A DNA stretch of 40,494 nucleotides, from contig CAJOOB010000067.1 in the NCBI GenBank assembly GCA_905236025.1, forward strand, positions 1 to 40,494, in the 5' to 3' direction. Source of the stretch: an uncultured Lachnospiraceae bacterium. GTDB taxonomy: Bacteria > Bacillota > Clostridia > Lachnospirales > Lachnospiraceae. Position numbers and translations under genes: made by a program. Position 1 is the first letter of the stretch. Each line of letters opens with the position of its first letter. Shown here in pieces: positions 1-8,140 of this stretch. Below the pieces are notes generated by a model. It did not search any database. It had not been told where the DNA came from and worked only from the letters and a program-made list of their open reading frames with translations.

Positions 1-2
1 AT

Positions 3-1034
3 ATTGATGCTTTGTTTAATGAAGAATTAAGCAAGGCTTCTTATAATGTCGTATTTACGTTTAATTTCAGCCCCACGGTATCAGAAAACTGTAAAAAGCA
101 CGGCCTGCCGTATATTTCATATGTGTACGACAGCCCTCAGGTTCTTTTATATTCTTATATGCTCATTAATCCGTGCAACAAGGTTTATATCTTTGATAAA
201 GCAATGTATGAAGACTTTAAAAAGTCCGGAATAAGTACGGTTTATTACATGCCGCTTGCGGTTAACCAAAGGAGGCTTTCTAAGCAGACGGATTCATTTT
301 TAAATAAGAATGAGTTTATGTCTGACCTAACATTTGTCGGATCCATGTATAACGAGGCGCATAATCTGTATGACCGTTTAGACACAATAAGTAAGTACAC
401 AAAGGGCTACCTTGAAGGAATCATGGAGGCGCAGCTTAAAGTCTACGGGGATTTCTTTATTGAAAAGCTCTTAACTCCTGAGATTCTGGAAGATTTACAA
501 AACTCCGTTCCGTATGTGCCGGATAGAAAGAGCGCTGTAAAGCCTGAATATGTGTATGCAAATTACTTCATCGGAAGGAAACTTACAAACATTGAACGAA
601 CCACTCTTTTATCAGAGGTTTCAAATAAATTCAAAGTTGATTTGTATACAAAACTAAGTACTCCTGATTTAAAGAATGTAAATAATCACGGACCAATTGA
701 TTATTACGATAAAATGCCTGAAATTTTTGCAAAGAGTAAGATTAATTTAAATATTACATTAAGATCGATAAGAAGCGGTATTCCTCTTAGAGCAATGGAT
801 ATTTTAGGATGCGGAGGCTTCCTTTTATCTAACTATCAGGCGGATTTCTTTGATTTCTTCAATCCCGGAGAAGACCTTGTTTTGTATGATTCAAAAGATG
901 ATTTGCTTGATAAATGTGATTATTATTTAAAGCATGACGAAGAGAGAATTAAAATTGCAAGAAGCGGTATGGAACGTGTAAGGAATGAATATAATTATGA
1001 TATTATCCTTGGCGAAATGCTTAAAAATCTTTAA
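3..1034 (+). CDS. DUF3880/CgeB-type glycosyltransferase (5' end missing)
   Basis: This is the last 343 codons of a gene that enters from the left edge; the frame is open to the first base, so a TTG near base 12 is not a credible start. The visible part begins inside the DUF3880 region (VFTFNFSP, ISYVYDSP, CNKVYIFD) and continues into a C-terminal glycosyltransferase-like half with KINLNITL, GIPLRAMDILGCGGF and NPGEDLVLYD, the nucleotide-sugar-binding half seen in CgeB-like proteins. The family is cytoplasmic and transfers sugars from nucleotide donors. In motile Lachnospiraceae such genes often sit near flagellar genes and may glycosylate flagellin; that role is inferred from the rod genes just downstream. 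About 220 bases separate it from mbl, so it probably ends a different transcript. Family confidence is high, substrate unknown. Confidence 0.8.
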   Translation: MDALFNEELSKASYNVVFTFNFSPTVSENCKKHGLPYISYVYDSPQVLLYSYMLINPCNKVYIFDKAMYEDFKKSGISTVYYMPLAVNQRRLSKQTDSFLNKNEFMSDLTFVGSMYNEAHNLYDRLDTISKYTKGYLEGIMEAQLKVYGDFFIEKLLTPEILEDLQNSVPYVPDRKSAVKPEYVYANYFIGRKLTNIERTTLLSEVSNKFKVDLYTKLSTPDLKNVNNHGPIDYYDKMPEIFAKSKINLNITLRSIRSGIPLRAMDILGCGGFLLSNYQADFFDFFNPGEDLVLYDSKDDLLDKCDYYLKHDEERIKIARSGMERVRNEYNYDIILGEMLKNL

Positions 1035-1085
1035 GTGTAATTAAAAAAATAAGTATATTTTTAATAAGAAAAATTCAAAAAAAAG

Positions 1086-1114
1086 TGGAATAACATTTGA
1101 TTTAAGTGTATAAT
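1086..1114 (+). promoter_or_regulatory. weak sigma-A-like promoter upstream of mbl
   Basis: A perfect -10 TATAAT at 1109-1114 has a poor -35 (TGGAAT, 1086-1091) 17 bases upstream. It would give a long leader to the mbl start at 1258. The -10 match is strong, the -35 is not. Confidence 0.35.
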
Positions 1115-1169
1115 CCTTTATGATGTGTAAAAACATAAAAAAATAAGAAGAAAAATGGTTAAAAAGCGT

Positions 1170-1196
1170 TAATATTTCGCTGTGTAATACCGATAA
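1170..1196 (+). promoter_or_regulatory. possible sigma-28 (SigD) promoter of the mbl-flagellar rod operon
   Basis: ACCGATAA at 1189-1196 resembles the sigma-28 -10 consensus GCCGATAA; TAAT at 1170-1173, 15 bases upstream, matches three of four bases of the TAAA -35. The downstream genes encode flagellar rod parts, which fits. The same CCGATAA element recurs before the FliD-like gene at 26796. CCGATA also pairs with TATCGG at 1228-1233, so the word could instead be a leader stem. Confidence 0.3.
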
Positions 1197-1257
1197 AATT
1201 TACGTGAGGGTTCTCCTTAACGAAAAGTATCGGATTACTGATTGAAAGGAGAAACCA

Positions 1258-2247
1258 ATGCAAGCGACAGATATAGGAATTGATTTGGGAACAGCCAGCG
1301 TCCTTGTTTATATTAAAGGAAAGGGTATTGTTCTTAAAGAGCCTTCAGTAGTAGCTTTCGACAGAGACACAAATAAGATTAAGGCAATTGGTGAAGAAGC
1401 CAGACTTATGATCGGTAGAACACCGGGTAACATTGTGGCCATCAGACCGCTCAGACAGGGCGTTATCTCTGATTATACGGTTACCGAAAAGATGATGAAA
1501 TATTTCATCCAAAAGGCTTTGGGCAGAAGACCTCTTAAAAAGCCAATCATCAGTGTTTGTGTACCAAGCGGATGTACCGAAGTTGAAAAGAAAGCCGTAT
1601 TTGACGCTACATTACAGGCAGGCGCAAGAGATGTAAAAATCATCGAAGAGCCAATCGCCGCAGCAATCGGCGCAGGTATTGATATTTTAAGACCTTGCGG
1701 TAACATGATTGTTGATATCGGCGGCGGTACAACCGACATTGCCGTTATCTCCCTTGGTGGCGCAGTTGTCAGTGCTTCCGTAAAGGTTGCGGGCGATGAT
1801 TTTGACGAAGCCATTGTTAAATACATGCGTAAAAAGCACAATCTTCTCATTGGTGAAAGAACAGCGGAAGATATTAAGATTAATATCGGTTCCGTATTCC
1901 CTGGTTTAGAGCAGGAGCCAATGGATGTAAGAGGCCGTAACCTTGTAACAGGTCTTCCAAAGACAATTCAGGTTACTTCAGCCGAAACAGAAGAAGCGCT
2001 TAGAGAAGTTACATCTCAGATTGTTGAAGCCGTTCACGGTGTTCTTGAAAAGACTCCTCCTGAACTTGCGGCAGATATTGCTGACAGAGGTATCGTACTT
2101 ACGGGTGGCGGTGCACTTTTGAAGGGCTTAGAGAAGTTAATAGAGAGCAAAACAGGAATCAATACAATGACAGCGGAAGACCCGATGACAGCCGTGGCTA
2201 TCGGCACGGGCAAATACGTTGAATTTATTAGCGGTTCAACGAATTAA
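1258..2247 (+). CDS. mbl: MreB/Mbl-family actin-like cell-shape protein
   Basis: This 329-residue protein has the usual length and both phosphate-binding motifs of bacterial actins: [10 protein letters not shown] near residues 9-18 and DIGGGTTD at 153-160, plus the adenosine motif LTGGGALL near the C-terminus. It polymerises with ATP under the membrane and guides wall elongation. It opens a tight group with flgF, flgG and the rod-binding gene; the same neighbourhood in Bacillus is mbl-flhO-flhP, so Mbl is a better name than MreB, although sequence alone does not separate the paralogues. The start follows AAAGGAG at about nine bases. It is separated from flgF by 34 bases. Confidence 0.9.
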   Translation: MQATDIGIDLGTASVLVYIKGKGIVLKEPSVVAFDRDTNKIKAIGEEARLMIGRTPGNIVAIRPLRQGVISDYTVTEKMMKYFIQKALGRRPLKKPIISVCVPSGCTEVEKKAVFDATLQAGARDVKIIEEPIAAAIGAGIDILRPCGNMIVDIGGGTTDIAVISLGGAVVSASVKVAGDDFDEAIVKYMRKKHNLLIGERTAEDIKINIGSVFPGLEQEPMDVRGRNLVTGLPKTIQVTSAETEEALREVTSQIVEAVHGVLEKTPPELAADIADRGIVLTGGGALLKGLEKLIESKTGINTMTAEDPMTAVAIGTGKYVEFISGSTN

Positions 2248-2281
2248 TTTATCGGTTTTCCAAAAAAAGGAGACTTCGTCT

Positions 2282-3064
2282 ATGGTAAGAGGATTGTATA
2301 CCGCATACACTGGTATGGCGCATCAGATGGACAGACTTGATGTAATCACTAACAATATGGCCAATGCTGATACAACCGGGTATAAGCGGGAAGGAATTAC
2401 CTCGAGATCATTCTCGGATGTATTGACTTACAAAGTAAAGGATCTCTCCACACCGTTTACTTATGCCGAAAATATCGGAACAATGAGTTTGGGTGTAAAG
2501 ATTGGTGAAGGTTATACCGACTGGTCACAGGGATCTTTTAAAGAGACAGGTAATACTTATGATCTCGCCTTAGAGGGAAACGGATTTTTCTCTATATCAT
2601 TTACCGATAAAGCCGGAAATGAATCAGTTATGTATACCAGGGATGGTGAGTTTGTTACCGACGCAGACGGATATTTGCGAACGAAGGAAGGAGATTATGT
2701 ACTTTCTGAAAGTGGCGGATTAATCCAGATTCCAACAGATGCGGCAAATATTTCCATAAACTCACAGGGTGATATTTATGCGGACGGTGAATACGTAGAT
2801 ACCCTTGGTATTACGGATTTTGAAGATTATGATTATCTTCAGAAATACGGCGAAAATTATTTGATAGCCGTGGATGGGGCAACGGAGACAGACGCAAGTT
2901 GCACAGTTGTACAGGGATATCTTGAAACTTCAAACATTAACGTCGTTGACGAAATGGTTGAACTTATTACAATAACCAGAGCATATGAAGCTAATCAGAA
3001 GGTTTTACAGGCGGAAGACGATATGCTTGAGCAGTCTGTAACAACCGTGGGCAGAGTACAATAG
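2282..3064 (+). CDS. flgF: flagellar rod protein FlgF (FlhO-type)
   Basis: A 260-residue flagellar basal-body rod protein. The N-terminus has the rod/hook signature (GLYTAYTGM, VITNNMANADTTGYKRE) and the C-terminus the matching helix (NINVVDEMVELITITRAYEANQKV, given here in part), which together form the coiled-coil core of axial proteins. The start at 2282 is chosen because AAAGGAG lies about nine bases upstream and because rod proteins begin MxRGLY; an upstream in-frame ATG at 2219 lies inside mbl and lacks such a site. It is exported by the flagellar type III apparatus without a cleaved signal. It precedes flgG by 45 bases. FlgF and FlgG are paralogues; the first position after mbl and slightly shorter form favour FlgF/FlhO. 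Confidence 0.88.
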   Translation: MVRGLYTAYTGMAHQMDRLDVITNNMANADTTGYKREGITSRSFSDVLTYKVKDLSTPFTYAENIGTMSLGVKIGEGYTDWSQGSFKETGNTYDLALEGNGFFSISFTDKAGNESVMYTRDGEFVTDADGYLRTKEGDYVLSESGGLIQIPTDAANISINSQGDIYADGEYVDTLGITDFEDYDYLQKYGENYLIAVDGATETDASCTVVQGYLETSNINVVDEMVELITITRAYEANQKVLQAEDDMLEQSVTTVGRVQ

Positions 3065-3109
3065 TATGATAAAGTGTAATTTACTTTACATGCGGACCGG
3101 AGGTTTATT

Positions 3110-3928
3110 ATGATGAGAGCTTTGTGGTCTGCCGCTTCAGGAATGAAGTCACAGCAGACAAATGTTGATGTTATTGCCAACAATCTTGCGAATGTAAATA
3201 CAACATCCTATAAGACTGAATCGGCACAGTTTAAATCGCTTTTATATCAGACAATTCAGAATGTAACAACCAGCAACAACGGCGAAACAAAGCCTGTTGG
3301 CGCTCAGGTTGGTCTGGGTACAAGAACGGGAAGTATCTCGAGTATTTTTACTCAGGGCTCGTTTAGTGAAACAGGACTCACAACGGACTTTGCAATCAGC
3401 GGTGAAGGTTTCTTCATGCTTCAGAGTGAAGACGGTGAGACAATTTATACAAGAAACGGTAATTTCTTGTGGTCCTTAAGTGAAAACGGTGTTATGCTTA
3501 CCACTCAGGCCGGTTTGCCTGTTCTTGACACTAACGGCGATCCGATTGAATTTGACACTGACGAATACTCAACAAGTAATATAACAATAGATGCAGACGG
3601 AAATATCTGTTATCCTGATGAAACGGGAAATCCTCAGAATCTTGGCATTCAGATTGGAATTGCGCAGTTTGCAAATCCAAGCGGACTTGAAAAGATTGGG
3701 AGCACCAATTATGCGGTGACTGAGGCATCCGGCGAAGCAATTCTTGAATCCGAAAATGATAATCTTGAAAAGAGTGTTATCAGACAGGGATACTTAGAGG
3801 CTTCAAATGTTAATGTTGCAGATGAAATGGTTGACTTGATCATTGCTCAAAGAGCGTACGAAATGAACTCAAAAGCAATTCAGGCAGCAGATGACATGCT
3901 TTCACAGGCAAATCAGCTCAGACGTTAA
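3110..3928 (+). CDS. flgG: flagellar distal rod protein FlgG (FlhP-type)
   Basis: A 272-residue paralogue of the preceding gene with the same axial-protein ends: MRALWSAASGM, VIANNLANVNTTSYKTE at the N-terminus and NVNVADEMVDLIIAQRAYEMNSKAI at the C-terminus (key residues NLAN and QRAYEMNS). FlgG forms the distal rod joining the proximal rod to the hook. A GGAGG at 3099-3103 precedes two consecutive ATG codons at 3110 and 3113; either could be used. It follows flgF by 45 bases and is followed by the rod-binding gene after 19 bases, all with good ribosome sites, so the four genes form one operon. Confidence 0.9.
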   Translation: MMRALWSAASGMKSQQTNVDVIANNLANVNTTSYKTESAQFKSLLYQTIQNVTTSNNGETKPVGAQVGLGTRTGSISSIFTQGSFSETGLTTDFAISGEGFFMLQSEDGETIYTRNGNFLWSLSENGVMLTTQAGLPVLDTNGDPIEFDTDEYSTSNITIDADGNICYPDETGNPQNLGIQIGIAQFANPSGLEKIGSTNYAVTEASGEAILESENDNLEKSVIRQGYLEASNVNVADEMVDLIIAQRAYEMNSKAIQAADDMLSQANQLRR

Positions 3929-3947
3929 TTAGTGGGAGGTTTTATTA

Positions 3948-4316
3948 ATGGATATAAGCGGACTTACATCAAGTGCATACAGTACGGCATCGCAGACTTC
4001 TGCTTCTGCACTTGAAGAAACATTAAGCACAACAAATTATTCCACGGCAACCGAAGAAGAGCTTATGGAAGCCTGCAAGAGTTTTGAATCATATTTTGTA
4101 AAACAACTCTTTGAGGCAATGGAGAAGATGGTACCAAAAAGCGATGAGGACACGGATTCATCCATGGCACAGACTTTGGATTATTTTGAGGATACACTTT
4201 TGGAGCAATATGCAGATGCGGCAACCGAAAGAGGTTCCCTTGGAATTGCAGAAAAGCTTTATGAGCAGATGAAACGAAATTACAATATTCAGACAGTATC
4301 TGAAGACGAAGAATAA
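3948..4316 (+). CDS. flgJ: rod-binding protein, FlgJ N-terminal-like, no muramidase domain
   Basis: A 122-residue protein. A low-complexity Ser/Thr-rich N-terminus (about 30 residues) is followed by the rod-binding core: EACKSFESYFVKQLFEAMEK, then QTLDYFEDTLLEQYADAATERGSLGIAEKLYEQM. In enterics FlgJ fuses this domain to a peptidoglycan hydrolase that opens the wall for the rod; here only the rod-binding half is present, which is usual for Firmicutes. The hydrolase function must come from another gene. It is last in the mbl-flgF-flgG operon, directly before a terminator, with GGGAGG about 9 bases upstream of the ATG. Confidence 0.8.
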   Translation: MDISGLTSSAYSTASQTSASALEETLSTTNYSTATEEELMEACKSFESYFVKQLFEAMEKMVPKSDEDTDSSMAQTLDYFEDTLLEQYADAATERGSLGIAEKLYEQMKRNYNIQTVSEDEE

Positions 4317-4325
4317 AAATTTTTT

Positions 4326-4362
4326 CCCGCTCCTTTTGGGGCGGGATTTTATTGTCTTTAAA
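4326..4362 (+). terminator. intrinsic terminator of the mbl-flagellar rod operon
   Basis: CCCGCTCC (4326-4333) pairs with GGGGCGGG (4338-4345) around a TTTT loop, with one G-U pair, followed by ATTTTATTGTCTTT. It begins ten bases after the FlgJ-like stop. Confidence 0.9.
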
Positions 4363-4380
4363 TCTTTTTACTGATATAAT
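4352..4380 (+). promoter_or_regulatory. sigma-A promoter of the HerA-like gene
   Basis: TTGTCT (4352-4357), a 17-base spacer and perfect TATAAT (4375-4380), directly behind the previous terminator and about 60 bases before the next start codon. Confidence 0.75.
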
Positions 4381-4440
4381 TAAAAAGGTTTGTGCGTATT
4401 TATATGCATTAATTCGTTATTAATTCGGAGGATAGCAAAA

Positions 4441-6018
4441 ATGGTAGAAGAAGGTAAAATTTGGGTTGGTTGTACGGATTTGAACGAGCACGTATGCTTA
4501 AATCCCCAAATGGCCAATCGCCACGGTTTAATCGCAGGTGCGACAGGTACCGGTAAAACCGTTACTTTAAAGGTTTTGGCAGAGAGTTTTTCTGAAATGG
4601 GAGTTCCTGTGTTTTTGGCAGATGTAAAGGGTGATGTTTCAGGTATGGCAAATCCCGGCACAGACAGCGAAAACATGCAAAAAAGAATTGAAAAATTCGG
4701 CCTTGCAAACGCAGGTTTTTCGTATCAGGGTTGTCCCGTTACTTTATGGGATATTTACGGTGTAAAAGGTATTCCTTTAAGAACAACTGTTTCAGAGATG
4801 GGACCGCTTCTTCTTTCAAGAATCCTTGGCCTTAATGATTTACAAAGCGATTTAATGACAATTGCCTTTAAGATTGCGGATGATAATAATCTTTTGCTTG
4901 TTGATACAAAGGATTTAAAGGCTATTCTTAATTATATGGGAGACAATAACAAGGAGTTTGCCGCAGATTACGGTAATATCAGCAAAACGTCCATTGCCGC
5001 AATTGTAAGAGCGGTAGTATCATTAGAAGTTGCGGGAGGAGAAACCTTCTTTGGCGAGCCGGGCGTTAATATACATGACTTTTTATGCACGGATTCAAAT
5101 GGAAAGGGAATTATTAATATCCTTGATTCGACTTCCCTTGTTAATAATAAAGAATTATATTCAACTTTCCTTTTATGGCTTCTTTCAGAACTTTTTGAGG
5201 CCCTCCCGGAGGTTGGTGATTTAGATAAGCCAAAGCTTGTATTTATTTTTGACGAAGCACATCTTTTATTTGATGGTGCAAGTAAGGCTTTAACAGATAA
5301 GATTGAGCAGGTTGTAAAGCTCATCCGTTCTAAGGGTGTCGGTGTATATTTTTGTACACAAAATCCGAAGGATATTCCGGATGGTGTTTTGGCTCAGCTT
5401 GGTAATAAGATTCAGCACGGTTTGCGTGCATATACACCTGCAGAGCAGAAAAACGTAAAGGCGGCAGCACAGTCATACAGAGAAAATGAGGCTTTTGATA
5501 CGTATGAAACCATTCTTGCGTTAGGTACGGGCGAAGCGATTGTTTCTTTCTTGGATGAAAAGGGTATACCGGATATTGTGCGTAAGGTAAACATCCTTCC
5601 TCCAAAATGCCTAATGGCCGCAATTGACGAAGCAAGAAGGGATAATTTAATAAAGAGCAGTCTTCTTTATTCTAAGTACAGTGAGGCTGTCGATCCTGAT
5701 TCTGCGTATGAATTCTTACAAAGAAAAGGCATGGAAGACGCAGAAAACGAGGCTAAAGAAAAGGAAGAGGCTTTAGCTAAAAAAGAAGCTGATAAGGCCG
5801 CAAAGGCAAAAGAAAAAAACGAAGCTAAAGAAAAGGATGCTACTAAGAAAGCGGCTACAAAGGCTGCAAAATCTGTTGGTAATACGGTTTCGGGAACCGT
5901 TGGAAGAGAAGTAGGTAAGCAGATTGGTTCAAGTTTTGGTTCATTTGGCAAGACTCTTGGCGGAAACGTCGGAGCAAGCCTTGCAAGAGGAATTTTTAGT
6001 ACAATATTTAAAAAATAG
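4441..6018 (+). CDS. HerA-like (DUF853) P-loop ATPase/helicase
   Basis: A 525-residue RecA-fold ATPase of the DUF853 type, related to HerA/FtsK. The Walker A motif is GATGTGKT at residues 33-40; Walker B is LVFIFDEAHLLF around residue 265, followed by a sensor-like YFCTQNPKDIP segment. The last 90 residues are a Lys/Ala/Glu-rich helix followed by a Gly-rich tail ending in IFSTIFKK, a layout usual for this family. The start at 4441 follows GGAGG at 4426-4430; an in-frame ATG at 4390 has no ribosome site. The biological role of DUF853 proteins is unproven; DNA translocation is inferred from the fold. It has its own promoter and is followed after 18 bases by the rRNA methyltransferase. Confidence 0.85.
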   Translation: MVEEGKIWVGCTDLNEHVCLNPQMANRHGLIAGATGTGKTVTLKVLAESFSEMGVPVFLADVKGDVSGMANPGTDSENMQKRIEKFGLANAGFSYQGCPVTLWDIYGVKGIPLRTTVSEMGPLLLSRILGLNDLQSDLMTIAFKIADDNNLLLVDTKDLKAILNYMGDNNKEFAADYGNISKTSIAAIVRAVVSLEVAGGETFFGEPGVNIHDFLCTDSNGKGIINILDSTSLVNNKELYSTFLLWLLSELFEALPEVGDLDKPKLVFIFDEAHLLFDGASKALTDKIEQVVKLIRSKGVGVYFCTQNPKDIPDGVLAQLGNKIQHGLRAYTPAEQKNVKAAAQSYRENEAFDTYETILALGTGEAIVSFLDEKGIPDIVRKVNILPPKCLMAAIDEARRDNLIKSSLLYSKYSEAVDPDSAYEFLQRKGMEDAENEAKEKEEALAKKEADKAAKAKEKNEAKEKDATKKAATKAAKSVGNTVSGTVGREVGKQIGSSFGSFGKTLGGNVGASLARGIFSTIFKK

Positions 6019-6036
6019 ATTTAATTTGGAGAAATT

Positions 6037-7236
6037 ATGTACACAACAGTTAAGTTAAAAAAAGGCGAGGGAAGACTCTTAAGACACGGCGGTATGTGGG
6101 TTTTCGACAACGAAATCGCGCAAATTGAAGGTGAATATGAAAACGGAGACCTTGTATGTATCAGAGATTATAATGATTATGTTATGGGGATTGGGTATAT
6201 TAACGACAATTCCAAGATTGTCTGTCGTCTTTTGTCCCATAATATTAACGCAGTAATTGATGAGAGCTTTTTTGAAATGCGTTTAAGAAATGCGTGGGAA
6301 TACAGAAAAAATGTTGTGGACATATCTTCATGCCGTATTGTTTTTGGTGAAGCGGATTTTTTGCCGGGCCTTGTAATTGATAAGTTTTCTGATGTTCTGG
6401 TTGTTCAGTCTTTAGCCCTTGGCATTGATAAATACAAGGTTATGATTGTTGATATTTTAAAGCGAATTTTGGCGGAAGATAACATCAAAATAAAGGGCGT
6501 TTACGAAAGAAGCGACGCTAAGGTGCGTGAGCAGGAAGGCTTAGAAAGAATAAAAGGCTTTATCGGAGATGAATTTGATACAACCGTTGAAATTGTTGAA
6601 AATGGTGTTAAGTATTATGTTGATGTTAAAGATGGCCAAAAGACCGGCTTTTTCCTTGATCAAAAATATAACCGCCTTGCAATTCAACGGCTTTGCAAGG
6701 ATAAGAAGGTTTTGGACTGCTTTACCCATACAGGTTCTTTTGCGTTAAATGCAGGTCTTGCCGGCGCAAAGTCGGTTTTGGGACTTGATGCGTCTGACTT
6801 GGCGATACAAATGGCACAAAAAAATGCCGAACTTAACGCCCTTTCTGACAGAGTTAAGTTTCAGTGCACGGATGTCTTTGACTTCCTTACACAGGCGGAA
6901 GAAACAGGTGAAAAGTATGACTTTATAATCCTTGATCCTCCTGCTTTTACAAAATCAAGAAATTCAGTAAAGAAGGCAACTAAAGGATACAGAGACATTA
7001 ATTTGAGAGCAATGCGCTTAATTAAGGACGGTGGCTTTTTGGCAACGTGTTCATGTTCTCACTTCATGACTTACGATCTTTTTACGGAGACCATTGCGCA
7101 GGCCGCATCCAACGTTCATAAACGTTTAAGACAGGTCGAATTTAGAACTCAGGCTCCGGACCATCCAATTTTATGGGCCGCAGACGAAAGCTATTATCTT
7201 AAATTCTATATTTTCCAGGTTGTGGATGAAAAATAA
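6037..7236 (+). CDS. rlmI: RlmI-type 23S rRNA (cytosine-C5) methyltransferase
   Basis: A 399-residue class I SAM-dependent methyltransferase. An N-terminal PUA domain (about residues 1-75: LKKGEGRLLRHGGMWVFDNE) is followed by an EEHEE-like middle region and a Rossmann catalytic domain with VLDCFTHTGSFALNAG (SAM binding), LDPPAFTKSR (motif IV) and TCSCSHFM (motif VI). This is the layout of RlmI/YccW, which methylates C1962 of 23S rRNA in Escherichia coli; the same target here is inferred. GGAG sits seven bases before the ATG. It is the second gene of the HerA-like operon and ends at a shared terminator. Confidence 0.87.
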   Translation: MYTTVKLKKGEGRLLRHGGMWVFDNEIAQIEGEYENGDLVCIRDYNDYVMGIGYINDNSKIVCRLLSHNINAVIDESFFEMRLRNAWEYRKNVVDISSCRIVFGEADFLPGLVIDKFSDVLVVQSLALGIDKYKVMIVDILKRILAEDNIKIKGVYERSDAKVREQEGLERIKGFIGDEFDTTVEIVENGVKYYVDVKDGQKTGFFLDQKYNRLAIQRLCKDKKVLDCFTHTGSFALNAGLAGAKSVLGLDASDLAIQMAQKNAELNALSDRVKFQCTDVFDFLTQAEETGEKYDFIILDPPAFTKSRNSVKKATKGYRDINLRAMRLIKDGGFLATCSCSHFMTYDLFTETIAQAASNVHKRLRQVEFRTQAPDHPILWAADESYYLKFYIFQVVDEK

Positions 7237-7240
7237 AAAG

Positions 7241-7273
7241 ACGGGTTGCTTAATTTGCAGCCCGTTTTCTTTA
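7241..7273. terminator. bidirectional intrinsic terminator between converging genes
   Basis: ACGGGTTGC (7241-7249) pairs with GCAGCCCGT (7257-7265) with one G-U pair around a seven-base loop. TTTTCTTT follows on the plus strand; on the minus strand the preceding AAAAATAAAAAG reads as CTTTTTATTTTT. It can end both rlmI and the esterase gene. Confidence 0.88.
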
Positions 7274-7278
7274 TTCAA

Positions 7279-8094
7279 TTACAGTCTTTTAATCCATTCA
7301 ATACATAAATCTATCCAGACAGAGACGCTTGGCTCGTATCCGTGGCCATCGGCACCGATTGTACGTTCGTCTCCAAGGCTTAAACCGTGGTCGCCTTTAT
7401 TAAAGATATGAAGCTCTGTGTTTACGTTTTTTTCAACAAGAGCAGAGGCGAGTAAAAGTGAGTTTTGCACAGGTACCAAAGAATCCTCAAAGGTATGCCA
7501 GATAAAGGTTTTTGGGATGTTTGAGTGAGCATTTTTTTCTAAGGATAAAACCTTTAAAAGTTCTTTGTTTTCATACTCATCACCAAGTAAATTCTTAAAT
7601 GAATCCTGATGGCCGTGTTTTCCGCTTGTAATTACCGGATAACACAAAATCTGAGCATTTGGAATAACATCTTTTGCTTCAAGGTTAATGTGTCTTGTAA
7701 CGTAGTCCGTGTTCCAGTAAGCGCCGTAACTTGCAACAAGGTGGCCGCCCGCTGAAAAACCGCAGGTGATGATTTTATTTTCGTCAATGTTCCACTTCTT
7801 TGCATTTTTTCTTATTAAAGCAACGGATTTTCCAAGTTCGCAAAGTTGAATCGGGAAGTGGTACGGAGCAACGGAATATCTTAAAACCGCAGCGTTAAAG
7901 CCTGCCGCATAAAACTGCATTGCAACCATTTCAGCTTCTCTGTCTGAGGTGAATGCGTACGCACCTCCCGGACAGACAATAATCATTGGCTTTAAGGCGC
8001 TTGAGAGAGTTTCTTTAGGTTCCTGTACATAAACAGTGAGTTCTGCATACTTTGCGGATTTTTTTGTCCTGATATTAAGGGTTTCGTTTATCAT
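7279..8094 (-). CDS. alpha/beta-hydrolase esterase (BD-FAE/acetyl esterase-like)
   Basis: A 271-residue alpha/beta hydrolase without a signal peptide. Visible features are an oxyanion-hole loop (CPGGAYAF near residue 42), the nucleophile elbow GFSAGGH, a later Asp in the FEDSLVP segment and the catalytic His in KGDHGLSL. This pattern fits cytoplasmic carbohydrate esterases that remove acetyl or feruloyl groups from hemicellulose oligosaccharides, as well as other small-ester hydrolases; the substrate cannot be read from the sequence. It lies 46 bases downstream of the heparinase-like gene on the same strand and ends at the two-way terminator, so the pair is probably one transcript. AGAGG precedes the ATG. 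Confidence 0.8.
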   Translation of the reverse strand: MINETLNIRTKKSAKYAELTVYVQEPKETLSSALKPMIIVCPGGAYAFTSDREAEMVAMQFYAAGFNAAVLRYSVAPYHFPIQLCELGKSVALIRKNAKKWNIDENKIITCGFSAGGHLVASYGAYWNTDYVTRHINLEAKDVIPNAQILCYPVITSGKHGHQDSFKNLLGDEYENKELLKVLSLEKNAHSNIPKTFIWHTFEDSLVPVQNSLLLASALVEKNVNTELHIFNKGDHGLSLGDERTIGADGHGYEPSVSVWIDLCIEWIKRL

Positions 8095-8140
8095 TTTTTA
8101 CCTCTGTTTTTATATATTGCGTTACGGTTTAAATTAAGTG

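Noticed and set aside
1053-1080. ATTAAAAA/TTTTTAAT pairing considered as a terminator for the glycosyltransferase
   Set aside because: The stem is all A-T with no stable core, so it is not reliable.
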